The notes beneath the pieces are model-generated. The model saw only the letters and a program-made list of their open reading frames with translations. It searched no databases and was not told the DNA's origin. A stretch of 17,284 bases of DNA from Desulfurococcales archaeon (lineage in GTDB: Archaea; Thermoproteota; Thermoprotei_A; Sulfolobales; NBVN01): NCBI GenBank assembly GCA_023255965.1, contig JAGDWE010000039.1, positions 1-17,284 on the forward strand, written 5' to 3'. This document shows, one piece after another, positions 1 to 7,036 of this stretch (its first letter is position 1; the number at the start of each line of letters is the position of its first letter). The translations under genes and the position numbers were made by a program.

Positions 1-10
1 AAGGCCTTTA

Positions 11-1684
11 TTAACTTCTAATCAGCTCCTTAAGCACTGCTCCGGTACTTGCTGACGTAGCCATGTCTGAGTACCTGCTTAGGTATCCTGCCTTAAATTT
101 CTTAGTTGGTGGCACCCACTTACTCGATCTCTCCTTAATAACATCCTGAGGTACTACGAGATCTAGTCTTTTATTCTTAATGTCTATAACTACCTTATCA
201 CCGTTTTCGACCAATGCTATAGGCCCTCCCTCAGCAGCTTCCGGGGAGACATGCCCTATAGCTAACCCTCTTGAAGCGCCTGAGAACCTCCCATCAGTTA
301 TTAACGCTACATCCTTATCTAACCCGCTTCCTGCTAGTAGTGAGGTTGCCGTAAGCATCTCCCTCATTCCAGGTCCTCCCTTAGGACCCTCATATCTAAT
401 AATGATCACATCTCCTTTTACCACCTCCCCGTTTAATATGGCACTAACTGCCTCCTCCTCACCATTAAATACCTTAGCCGGACCTTCAAAGTAGGTAACA
501 TCACTTGCGACTGCAGACAATTTGATCACAGCGCCTTCAGGTGCTAGGCTACCCTTAAGAATCATTAGGCCTCCCCTAGGGAGTATCGGATCATCAACCG
601 ATCTTATAACATCAGTCCGCATTACCCTTACGTCCTTAAGGAGTTCGCCGACGGTTTTTAAACTTGCTGTTAAGCGCTTTTCATGTATTAACCCCTTCTT
701 ACTTAATTCCCTCATAATAGCTAATATGCCACCTGCTTCGTGGAGATCTTGAACGTGATGCATTCCCGCTGGGCTTAGCTTACATAGAGTTGGAGTTTTC
801 TCGCTAAGCTCATCGAAGTCGTCCAACGTTAGATGAACTCCAGCTTCCTTCGCTATTGCCATTAAGTGAAGTACTGTATTCGTGGAACCACCTAAAGCCA
901 TGTCAACGGCGATCGCATCTAAGAATGCCTCCCTAGTAAGTATGTCTCTGGGTCTAACTCCACTAATAACTAATTCAACAACCTTCATTCCGGAGTATTT
1001 AGCGATTCTAATCCTTTCGGAGGATACCGCAGGCGCAGTCCCATTACCTGGTAGAGAAGCCCCTAAAGCCTCACTTAATGCGCACATGGTGTTAGCGGTG
1101 AACATCCCTGCACATGAACCAAGGCCAGGACATGCGCTATCTTCCAGCATCTTTAATTCGCTAAGCGATAGCCTACCAGACTTAGCGACTGCTACAGCCT
1201 CGAAAACATCATGCAGATCAACCTCCCTGCCCTGGAATTTCCCGCTTAGCATCGGACCTCCAGCCACGAATATAGACGGGATATTCAACCTCGCCATAGC
1301 CATTAACATGCCCGGCACTATCTTATCGCAAGATCCTATGAAGACAACGCCGTCTAGGTGATATGAATTGACTACGACCTCGATGGAGTCAGCTATTAAT
1401 TCTCTGGATGGAAGCGAATACCTCATACCATCATGCCCCATTATAATTCCATCACATAGACCTATAGTATTAAACTCCAGCGGAGTTCCACCGGCAACAC
1501 GTACCCCTGATTTAACTGCTTCAGCTATCTCCCTTAAATGCGCATGTCCAGGTATTAACTCGCTCCATGAATTAGCTATCCCTATAAGTGGTTTACTTAA
1601 TTCCTCGTCGGTAAGGCCTAGTGCCTTAAATAACGATCTGTGTGGAGCTCTTTCAATACCTTTCTTAACAATATCGCTCCTCAT
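11..1684 (-). CDS. ilvD: Dihydroxy-acid dehydratase
   Basis: This 557-residue protein, normal length for the family, is dihydroxy-acid dehydratase. It removes water from 2,3-dihydroxy-isovalerate and 2,3-dihydroxy-3-methylvalerate to give the 2-keto acids of valine, isoleucine, leucine and pantothenate synthesis in the cytoplasm. The family's iron-sulfur regions are clear: GSCDKIVPGM around C119, CPGLGSCAG with C185 and C191, then PGNGT near 212, GGSTNTVLH in the middle, and GRFSGASRG near the C-terminus. At residues 44-48 it reads IPGHA, as in E. coli-type enzymes, rather than the PCN motif of plant-type [2Fe-2S] enzymes, although C77 (GLCDGI) is an extra candidate ligand. The ATG at 1684 begins MRSDIVKKGI, the usual archaeal N-terminus. 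It lies 80 bp after leuD on the same strand, so it is probably in the leu operon. The A/T-rich gap (1700-1745) could also hold its own promoter. Confidence 0.97.
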   Translation of the reverse strand: MRSDIVKKGIERAPHRSLFKALGLTDEELSKPLIGIANSWSELIPGHAHLREIAEAVKSGVRVAGGTPLEFNTIGLCDGIIMGHDGMRYSLPSRELIADSIEVVVNSYHLDGVVFIGSCDKIVPGMLMAMARLNIPSIFVAGGPMLSGKFQGREVDLHDVFEAVAVAKSGRLSLSELKMLEDSACPGLGSCAGMFTANTMCALSEALGASLPGNGTAPAVSSERIRIAKYSGMKVVELVISGVRPRDILTREAFLDAIAVDMALGGSTNTVLHLMAIAKEAGVHLTLDDFDELSEKTPTLCKLSPAGMHHVQDLHEAGGILAIMRELSKKGLIHEKRLTASLKTVGELLKDVRVMRTDVIRSVDDPILPRGGLMILKGSLAPEGAVIKLSAVASDVTYFEGPAKVFNGEEEAVSAILNGEVVKGDVIIIRYEGPKGGPGMREMLTATSLLAGSGLDKDVALITDGRFSGASRGLAIGHVSPEAAEGGPIALVENGDKVVIDIKNKRLDLVVPQDVIKERSSKWVPPTKKFKAGYLSRYSDMATSASTGAVLKELIRS

Positions 1685-1764
1685 TAAGGATACCGGAATA
1701 ATTTACAAAACACGCGATTAAAAGCTTAATTATTTATTATTTTTAATAGGTTTAGGCCTGGTAA

Positions 1765-2256
1765 TTAGTTGACCGCGCTCTTTAAATACTCTACTAGTCC
1801 TCCACGCAATAATATATTTAGTATTAATTCAGGTAGCCTACCACATTTAATGGATACACCCCTATTTTTAACTAATACTTCACCGGAACGGAGATCAACC
1901 GCTACTTCATCACCATCATGCACGTATGCAGTCACTTCACGACACGCTAATACAGGTAATCCGTTATTAATTGCATTCCTGAAGAATATCCTAGCAAAGG
2001 ATTCAGCTATTATCGCCTTAACTCCAGCAGCTTTTAAAGCTATGGCGGCTTGCTCCCTTGAGGATCCCGTACCAAATAACCTACCGGCAACTATAATAAC
2101 TCCTTCAGCAGCCTTCTTATGGAACTCAGGATCCAACGGCTCTAATACATGTTGAGCTAGGTAGCTTGGGTCAGTATACTTTAGATGTTTGGCAGGGATT
2201 ATCACGTCGGTATCTATTTTATCGCCTAGTTTAACTACCTTACCCTCCACAATCAT
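1765..2256 (-). CDS. leuD: 3-isopropylmalate dehydratase, small subunit
   Basis: This is the 163-residue small (swivel-domain) subunit of isopropylmalate isomerase, which with LeuC converts 2-isopropylmalate to 3-isopropylmalate in leucine synthesis. Family marks are DTDVIIPAKHL at 15-25, GTGSSREQAA in the middle (the substrate-binding SSRE signature), and SFARIFFRNAINNGLPVL. The loop that separates isopropylmalate from homoaconitate enzymes in methanogens reads H24-L25-K26-Y27. In homoaconitase the last two are Arg-Thr; in the M. jannaschii isopropylmalate enzyme they are Val-Tyr. The loop here therefore favours isopropylmalate. The ATG overlaps the leuC stop by 4 bp (ATGA), giving translational coupling. 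The length is normal and nothing looks damaged. Confidence 0.95.
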   Translation of the reverse strand: MIVEGKVVKLGDKIDTDVIIPAKHLKYTDPSYLAQHVLEPLDPEFHKKAAEGVIIVAGRLFGTGSSREQAAIALKAAGVKAIIAESFARIFFRNAINNGLPVLACREVTAYVHDGDEVAVDLRSGEVLVKNRGVSIKCGRLPELILNILLRGGLVEYLKSAVN

Positions 2257-3506
2257 AGCACATCACCTGGCTCACATATTTTACCGCATAGGGCCGTAGC
2301 CGCTGCAACGGATGGACCTGATAAATAGGTCCTAGATTTAGGACTCCCCATTCTTCCCAGGAAATTCCTATTAGATGTTGAGACGACGACTTCATCGGAT
2401 CCTGCAACGCCGAAGTGACCGCCGATGCACGGCCCGCATGTACCGTAGGTCACTACGCATCCAGCACTCACTAGCGTCTGGATATACCCAAGCTCTAAAG
2501 CCCTCATAAACACCTTCCTCGACGCCGGTATGACTATACATCTGCTTTTAACCTTCCTCCCCTTCATTAGCTTAGCGGATATCTCCAGGTCGCTTAACCT
2601 ACCATTAGCACATGATCCGATGAATACTACATCAGCTTCGGTGCCCTCGACCTCTCTAACGCTTTTAACATTATCTACGCTATAGGGGGCAGCAACGAGT
2701 AAATCCACCCGGTCTAGCTCTAATGTATATTCATCGACGTACTCAGCGTTCAAATCGGGCATAATGCTCACCTGATCTAGCTTATAACCCCTCTCACTCA
2801 ATATGTAGTTAATGACTTCATTGTCTGGGACGAATATTAGTGAATCAGCGTTTAGCTCCACTCCCATATTAGCTACGGTAGCTCTGTAGTCCATCGGGAA
2901 CTTAGTACCGACATCTACAAATACCTCCACAGACATGTTGTTAAAGTAGTCGCTTTTGAAGACCTTAAGTAACTCTAAAGCAACATCCTTACCGGTAACC
3001 CATTCCCTGAGATTGCCCTTAAGCAGCAGCTTAAATGGCTGAGGCACTGAAAGCCATGTTTTGCCGGTAACCACTATAGCCGCAACATCGCTGGCCCCCA
3101 TGCCTTGGGCGAACGCCCCTAGAGCTCCAGAAGTTGATGTATGGCTATCAGCGCCGATGACTACCTGACCGGGCATGACATATTCTTCTAGTAGTATTTG
3201 ATGGAGTATTCCTGAACCCACATCATGGAAGTGCCTGATTTCATGATTTAAGGCGAATTCTCGAACTAACTTCTGTATTTCAGCACTTCTAACGTCCGGT
3301 GGTGGAACCATGTGATCAAATGCAATAACCAACTTAGATTTATCGAATATGGTGGCATGCTTTATTTCGTTCATAACCTCAATAACGTGAAATCCGGTCA
3401 GATCGTGGAATGCCACTATATCCACGTTTACCTCAACTATATCCCCTGGAGAGACCTTCTTACCTGAAGCCCTACTTAATATCTTCTCGGTTAACGACTG
3501 AGGCAT
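2253..3506 (-). CDS. leuC: 3-isopropylmalate dehydratase, large subunit
   Basis: This is the 417-residue catalytic large subunit of isopropylmalate isomerase, an aconitase-superfamily [4Fe-4S] enzyme. Cluster ligands are visible as C299 in FIGSCANGR and C357/C360 in TCGPCIGGH. Other signatures are DHMVPPP at 64-70, GADSHTSTSGALGAFAQGMGA at 118-138 and the late STSNRNFLGRMG. The length of about 420 is that of the archaeal two-subunit form. The ATG at 3506 has a good GGTGAT Shine-Dalgarno (minus strand of 3512-3517) five bases upstream and a TATA box near 3555. It is the first gene of leuC-leuD-ilvD and diverges from the transketolase genes. Homoaconitase is the main alternative; the partner subunit's loop argues against it. 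Confidence 0.95.
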   Translation of the reverse strand: MPQSLTEKILSRASGKKVSPGDIVEVNVDIVAFHDLTGFHVIEVMNEIKHATIFDKSKLVIAFDHMVPPPDVRSAEIQKLVREFALNHEIRHFHDVGSGILHQILLEEYVMPGQVVIGADSHTSTSGALGAFAQGMGASDVAAIVVTGKTWLSVPQPFKLLLKGNLREWVTGKDVALELLKVFKSDYFNNMSVEVFVDVGTKFPMDYRATVANMGVELNADSLIFVPDNEVINYILSERGYKLDQVSIMPDLNAEYVDEYTLELDRVDLLVAAPYSVDNVKSVREVEGTEADVVFIGSCANGRLSDLEISAKLMKGRKVKSRCIVIPASRKVFMRALELGYIQTLVSAGCVVTYGTCGPCIGGHFGVAGSDEVVVSTSNRNFLGRMGSPKSRTYLSGPSVAAATALCGKICEPGDVL

Positions 3507-3548
3507 ACGACATCACCACGTTCTTACTGGATTTATGTAGAATGCATC

Positions 3549-3560
3549 TAATAAATAATT
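3549..3560 (-). promoter_or_regulatory. TATA box of the leuC-leuD-ilvD operon
   Basis: On the minus strand this reads TTATTTATTA in an A-rich setting. From its centre near 3555 the transcript should start at about 3529, leaving a leader of about 23 bases that contains the GGTGAT ribosome site at 3512-3517. This is an inference from archaeal spacing rules. Confidence 0.5.
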
Positions 3561-3580
3561 TTATGTGGTCTGTAATTAAT

Positions 3581-3597
3581 TCGAAAAACTTATAAAG
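3581..3597 (+). promoter_or_regulatory. BRE/TATA promoter of the transketolase genes
   Basis: TCGAAAAACTTATAAAG is a strong archaeal BRE plus TATA box. A start site about 25 bases downstream falls near 3618-3623. It is about 25-45 bp from the opposing leuC promoter, so the two operons share a short divergent control region. Confidence 0.7.
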
Positions 3598-3669
3598 GCC
3601 TGCCTAGGAAGTAACTAACTTGGTGTAGGCGATGCAACTCCAAAATTAAAAATCAATGAATCAAATGAT

Positions 3670-4413
3670 TTGGAATCGATTTCAAGCTATGTAAGGGAAT
3701 TATTAATTAACATCCATAAGAATGAAGTAAATCTTCATATGGGTTCGACACTAAGTTGTGTTGAGATATTAACAGTGCTATTAACTAAGTACGTTAAAAG
3801 ATCTTCGAATCCGTTGGAGAAGGATTGGCTAATCCTTAGTAAAGGTCATGCGGCGCCAGCATTGTACGCATTACTAGCATTAGAGGGTTTAATACCCTAC
3901 GAGGAGTTATTTAAGATGCAGTCCATAGATTCCATGCTCCAGGGGCATCCCGATACCTCGATAGCCGGGGTAGACGTCTCCACAGGCAGCCTAGGCCAAG
4001 GACTCAGCATCGGCGTAGGTATTGCAACATGGATTAAATTAAGAGGAGGTTCAGGAAGGGTATACATCGTCATGGGTGATGGAGAGCAAGATGAAGGTGA
4101 AGTATGGGAGGCCATCACTCATGCGGTAGTTAGGAAATTAAGCAATCTAATAGTCATAGTAGATGATAACGGCTATCAATTAGATGGTAGGGTATGTGAT
4201 ATAAAGCCTAAGTATTTCATGCCATTTATATGGAGTACCATTGGTTGGGCCGTAATATTATGTAACGGTCATTCGGTAAGTAGTTTAATTAGTGCTATAG
4301 ATAGAGCGTTGGTTAATGAAAAACCAACTGTAATATTTGCTAAGACGGTAAGGGGTAAGGGGCTTAAGCAAATAGAGGGTACTGATATCCAAAGGGTAGA
4401 ACTATGGAGTTAG
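3670..4413 (+). CDS. Transketolase, N-terminal (thiamine-diphosphate) subunit
   Basis: This is the 247-residue N-terminal half of a split transketolase, which transfers two-carbon ketol units between sugar phosphates. Visible are H23 (LHMGSTLS, matching the family GHPGG region), SKGHAAPALYA at 57-66, GHPD at 92-95, GSLGQGLS at 106-113, and the thiamine-diphosphate motif GDGEQDEGEVWEA starting at 136 and ending at N167 (VDDNGYQ). Splitting into two genes is usual in archaea. The next gene starts inside its last codons (10-bp overlap), so the two are coupled. The start is uncertain. TTG at 3670 is the only usual start codon in this frame after a TAA at 3616. An ATG at 3632 with GGTG just upstream would read into this frame if the A-run at 3642-3645 were one base longer. 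Confidence 0.93.
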   Translation: MESISSYVRELLINIHKNEVNLHMGSTLSCVEILTVLLTKYVKRSSNPLEKDWLILSKGHAAPALYALLALEGLIPYEELFKMQSIDSMLQGHPDTSIAGVDVSTGSLGQGLSIGVGIATWIKLRGGSGRVYIVMGDGEQDEGEVWEAITHAVVRKLSNLIVIVDDNGYQLDGRVCDIKPKYFMPFIWSTIGWAVILCNGHSVSSLISAIDRALVNEKPTVIFAKTVRGKGLKQIEGTDIQRVELWS

Positions 4414-5354
4414 CAGATGTGAGTATGCGTGATGCTGTAGGGAGGCTGCTATGCGAACTAGGTGACGAGTTAGGAGATCTTGTTATAGTAACAGCTGATG
4501 TTGGTAAAGCAACTAGGGCTTACTTGTTCGGGATTAAGTTTCCGGGTAGGTACTTCAATGTAGGTATATCAGAGCAACATTTAATAGACTTTGCGGCAGG
4601 CATCGCTGTGGCTGGAGGCAGGCCGATAGCGATAGCGTTTGCGATGTTCTTGATGAGGGCTTGGGAGCAAATTAGGAATGCCGTTGGGAGAATGAATTTA
4701 AATGTTAAGATTGTAGGGACTCATGCAGGGTTTAGCGATCATGCTGATGGATCTAGCCACCAATCACTTGAAGATATAGCGTTGATGAGGACAATACCTA
4801 ATATGTCCGTGGTTGTGCCGTCAGATGTTGCTGACATATATAGGAGTTTACCAATAATAGTTAAAGACATTAAAGGCCCCCTCTACTATAGGATCGGGAG
4901 GGATTATTCACCGCGTATAACTAATGATTATGACTATGAATTTAAATTAGGGAAGGCCTATGTACTAGAGGATGGGTATGATGTAGCTATCGTTTCATCA
5001 GGGCCTATATTATATGAGGTCTTAAATGCGGCTAAGGAACTTAGGAAATTAGGCGTTAATGCAGCGATAATCAACCTCATGTCAATTAAACCTATTGATG
5101 AAGTCACATTAGAAATTTACGCAAGGAAGTGCGGTTACGTAGTTACTGTGGAGGAGCATAGCATATATGGCGGGTTAGGGTCGGCAGTAGCTGAGGTTCT
5201 GGTTACGAAGTATCCTGTGCCTATGAAGTTGTTGGGGACATCAACTTATGGTAGATCGGCAAAGAATGTAAGGGATCTATTGAATTACTATGGATTAACT
5301 GCACCAGCGGTGGCGAAGTCGGTAATTGAATTATTGACTATGTACAGGCGTTAA
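4404..5354 (+). CDS. Transketolase, C-terminal subunit
   Basis: This 316-residue protein supplies the pyrimidine-binding and C-terminal domains of the split transketolase. The catalytic glutamate is in NVGISEQHL (E57). FAAGIAVAGGRPIAIAFAMF follows, then THAGFSDHADGSSHQSLEDIALMR, the phosphate/sugar-binding loop seen in the transketolase and DXS families, and a C-terminal domain with VTVEEHSIYGGLGSAVAE. It starts within the end of the N-subunit gene (ATG 4404 against stop 4411-4413), typical of a stoichiometric two-subunit complex. In an archaeon without an oxidative pentose phosphate pathway its likely job is making pentose and erythrose phosphates for nucleotides and aromatic amino acids; that role is inferred. 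Confidence 0.93.
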   Translation: MELADVSMRDAVGRLLCELGDELGDLVIVTADVGKATRAYLFGIKFPGRYFNVGISEQHLIDFAAGIAVAGGRPIAIAFAMFLMRAWEQIRNAVGRMNLNVKIVGTHAGFSDHADGSSHQSLEDIALMRTIPNMSVVVPSDVADIYRSLPIIVKDIKGPLYYRIGRDYSPRITNDYDYEFKLGKAYVLEDGYDVAIVSSGPILYEVLNAAKELRKLGVNAAIINLMSIKPIDEVTLEIYARKCGYVVTVEEHSIYGGLGSAVAEVLVTKYPVPMKLLGTSTYGRSAKNVRDLLNYYGLTAPAVAKSVIELLTMYRR

Positions 5355-5424
5355 CGGTACTTATTGTTGAGCAGCCCATATACCTACCTATTCTAGTTAC
5401 GGATGCAGGTCCGAATAGATGCTA

Positions 5425-5465
5425 GAGGTCCCGCTCTTCATAGTGGGGGGTCAGCTCGCTACGAT
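5425..5465 (+). repeat. Degenerate copy of the hairpin repeat
   Basis: The sequence holds a GC-rich hairpin (CCCGCT at 5430-5435 pairing with AGTGGG at 5442-5447 through one G-T pair) followed by GGGTCAGCTCGCTA. The order, stem and then GGTCAGCTC, matches the better copy at 7022-7073 (minus strand). It sits between the convergent ends of the transketolase and NUDIX genes, so it could also act as a terminator. Identity to the other copies is partial, hence the modest confidence. I see no other element in 5355-5484. Confidence 0.45.
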
Positions 5466-5484
5466 GAAATTCTATAATTATAGC

Positions 5485-5889
5485 TTATAACTCTATGTAT
5501 TTAATGCCTGTACTTACGATTTTGCTAACAAGCTTCTTAACGGTGCTTGAAATATCATTCCTAATGATAACTTCATTAAACGGGACCCACGCGACATCTA
5601 CGGCATCACCGCCCGGCCTTAAGGTACCCTCTATTGATTGCGAGTCGAATAATACATCCAAGATTACGTAGTGGTAATGAATTCTCCCATCGTCGTCGCG
5701 AACTATATTATTGTAAATCCATATAATCCCTAGCGGCCTTGCATTTAATCCTGTTTCCTCATTTAGTTCCCTCATAGCAGCCTCATAAATGTCCTCCCCA
5801 GCTTCAATAACACCTCCTGGAATAGACCACTTACCCTTAGCTGGAGGATAGCCTCTCTTGACAAGTAATATGCTGCTGTCCCTTAGCAC
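5485..5889 (-). CDS. NUDIX hydrolase (ADP-ribose pyrophosphatase-like)
   Basis: A small NUDIX pyrophosphatase with a perfect Nudix box: G26, E32, R40-E41-L42, E44-E45, G47-L48, that is GVIEAGEDIYEAAMRELNEE and then TGL. Such enzymes cleave X-linked nucleoside diphosphates; the N-terminal VKRGYPPAKGKWSIPGG resembles ADP-ribose and sugar-nucleotide members. The first usual start is GTG at 5889, giving 134 residues, but this cuts off conserved strand 1. The same frame continues upstream as YAITAVGAVVLRD with no ATG, GTG or TTG until TAG at 5943-5941, which directly follows an in-frame GTG (5946-5944) at the expected transcript start. The true N-terminus is therefore unclear. The substrate cannot be told from sequence. 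Confidence 0.85.
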   Translation of the reverse strand: MLRDSSILLVKRGYPPAKGKWSIPGGVIEAGEDIYEAAMRELNEETGLNARPLGIIWIYNNIVRDDDGRIHYHYVILDVLFDSQSIEGTLRPGGDAVDVAWVPFNEVIIRNDISSTVKKLVSKIVSTGIKYIEL

Positions 5890-5964
5890 TACCGCGCCGA
5901 CAGCGGTTATCGCATATTTAGGGTACTCCCTTGAAATATTCTACACCGTTATTGTAGTTTTGCT

Positions 5965-5977
5965 ATTTATATAAATT
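5965..5977 (-). promoter_or_regulatory. TATA box for the NUDIX gene
   Basis: The minus strand reads AATTTATATAAAT, a strong TATA box overlapping the stop codon of the upstream ATPase gene. The predicted transcript start is near 5945, which would make the NUDIX message leaderless or nearly so. This supports a start upstream of the GTG at 5889. Confidence 0.55.
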
Positions 5978-6830
5978 CTTTAATGAAGCTCTTAATCGTC
6001 GATGCGTTTATTGATGTTCTAGGACTAATCTTAATTAATTTATCAGGTCTTAACTCATTATATGCGATTACATATGAGGACTTAAGACCTAATTCTCCAT
6101 AGGCTTCAATGCTCCTCCTTACTGCATTATTGAATTTAATTACATCACTATAGATCATGACGTTTCCAGGGCTTACTATCACAACCATGTCTATGCGGTC
6201 GAGTACGGCTAGGTAGGGTGCTACGGAATCACTAAATGACTCTATGAGTATTAAGTCGCTATTTTCACTTATCAGTTCAAGGCATTTGTCTAAGTTCCTA
6301 CTTATCCAGTCGCTTTTAAGGACTTTAATTAAGTAATTGATGTCAACATTTCTCGCATTAACACTGTTAGATAGCCTAAGTAATTCGTTAATTAAGGCAG
6401 TTATGGAATTATTTAAGTTACTTCTTAGTACGTAGTGTTTATAGGTTCCATCATGGCAATTAGTGATTCTTAAGAGTACGACTTGCTTAAGCACATCCTC
6501 TAAATCAAGTAAGTAATTCTTTACCAGGTGCGGGCTAAAGCTTACTTCAGGTGGCGATGTAAGCATATCCACGGGGTTAATTATATGTATGTTATTGAAG
6601 GCAGCTAACCCTATATCTAAGTAGGTCAGGACGTCTGATCCAACCAGTAATCCCAGATTAATACTTCTTATTAGGGATCCGTATTGAAACCATGCGTTAT
6701 GAGCTGCCACAGGCTTATACAACCCCACCTTAAGCCCTAGCTCGGTAATTCCCTTGGCTAATGAAGTTAGGAACCATGTCTTCCCGGAATCGTATGCTAA
6801 GAGACCCGCTATTAATATTGATTTACGTAT
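5967..6830 (-). CDS. P-loop ATPase, dethiobiotin-synthetase-like (SIMIBI type)
   Basis: Function unknown. From the first usual start (GTG, 6728) the protein has 253 residues and begins GLYKPVAAHNAW. Reading the same frame upstream adds ILIAGLLAYDSGKTWFLTSL, a P-loop (DSGKT) followed directly by the GLKVGLYKPV strand, exactly the layout of SIMIBI NTPases such as BioD. Later, DLILIESFSDSVAPY followed by IDMVVIVSPGN matches the second nucleotide-binding strand region. The P-loop must belong to the protein, so I extend the gene to 6830, where ATA would begin I/M-R-K-S-I-L-I-A-G. A TATA box 28 bases upstream places the transcript start almost on that codon. Either ATA is used as a leaderless start or the start codon is mutated. 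The product should be a cytosolic ATPase or ligase; no substrate can be assigned. Confidence 0.7.
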   Translation of the reverse strand: MRKSILIAGLLAYDSGKTWFLTSLAKGITELGLKVGLYKPVAAHNAWFQYGSLIRSINLGLLVGSDVLTYLDIGLAAFNNIHIINPVDMLTSPPEVSFSPHLVKNYLLDLEDVLKQVVLLRITNCHDGTYKHYVLRSNLNNSITALINELLRLSNSVNARNVDINYLIKVLKSDWISRNLDKCLELISENSDLILIESFSDSVAPYLAVLDRIDMVVIVSPGNVMIYSDVIKFNNAVRRSIEAYGELGLKSSYVIAYNELRPDKLIKISPRTSINASTIKSFIKEFI

Positions 6831-6852
6831 GGCTCTACACCAAAGTAATCCA

Positions 6853-6863
6853 CGTCTATAAGT
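6853..6863 (-). promoter_or_regulatory. TATA box for the P-loop ATPase gene
   Basis: The minus strand reads ACTTATAGACG. Its centre near 6858 predicts transcription from about 6832, immediately before the ATA codon at 6830-6828 and far upstream of the GTG at 6728. This is the main support for a leaderless start at 6830. Confidence 0.5.
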
Positions 6864-6944
6864 AATAATTAAGTTAATGGCAAATAATAGCCATCATGAC
6901 GGTAAACCTTATGGACGTTTCTGACGCATACTTTTGAGGTATCA

Positions 6945-7036
6945 ATGATGAGCTCGACGAGCTAGGCAGGGGTCGACGAGGCCGTCGATTCCCCTGGAAG
7001 GCAGGCTCCTGGAGGGTGGGTTAGCAGGAGCTGACC
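6945..7036. other. Highly structured, non-coding stretch next to the hairpin repeat
   Basis: No gene is visible here. There is a near-perfect palindrome AGCTCGACGAGCT (6951-6963), then a long hairpin in which CAGGGG-TCGAC (6967-6977) pairs with GTCGA and CCCCTG (6984-6996) around a 6-base loop, with two unpaired T. It then runs into GGAGCTGACCTCC, which can fold on itself. ATGATGA (6945) and CTGA (7031) resemble C and D boxes, but the 80-odd base spacing and the internal hairpins do not fit a normal archaeal C/D guide RNA. It may be the end of a mobile element, or an RNA encoded by one. Confidence 0.35.

Noticed and set aside
180..1721. Long open frames on the plus strand across the ilvD gene
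   Set aside because: They mirror the coding strand of a clear dihydroxy-acid dehydratase, carry no motif and have no ribosome sites; they arise from codon bias.
5401..5470. Possible tRNA or other stable RNA in the GC-rich gap after transketolase
   Set aside because: No cloverleaf with acceptor stem and T-loop can be drawn; the hairpin fits the dispersed repeat better.
6945..7034. C/D box guide RNA suggested by ATGATGA and CTGA
   Set aside because: The spacing is too long, no internal D'/C' pair is evident, and strong hairpins fill the guide space; listed only as a structured stretch.
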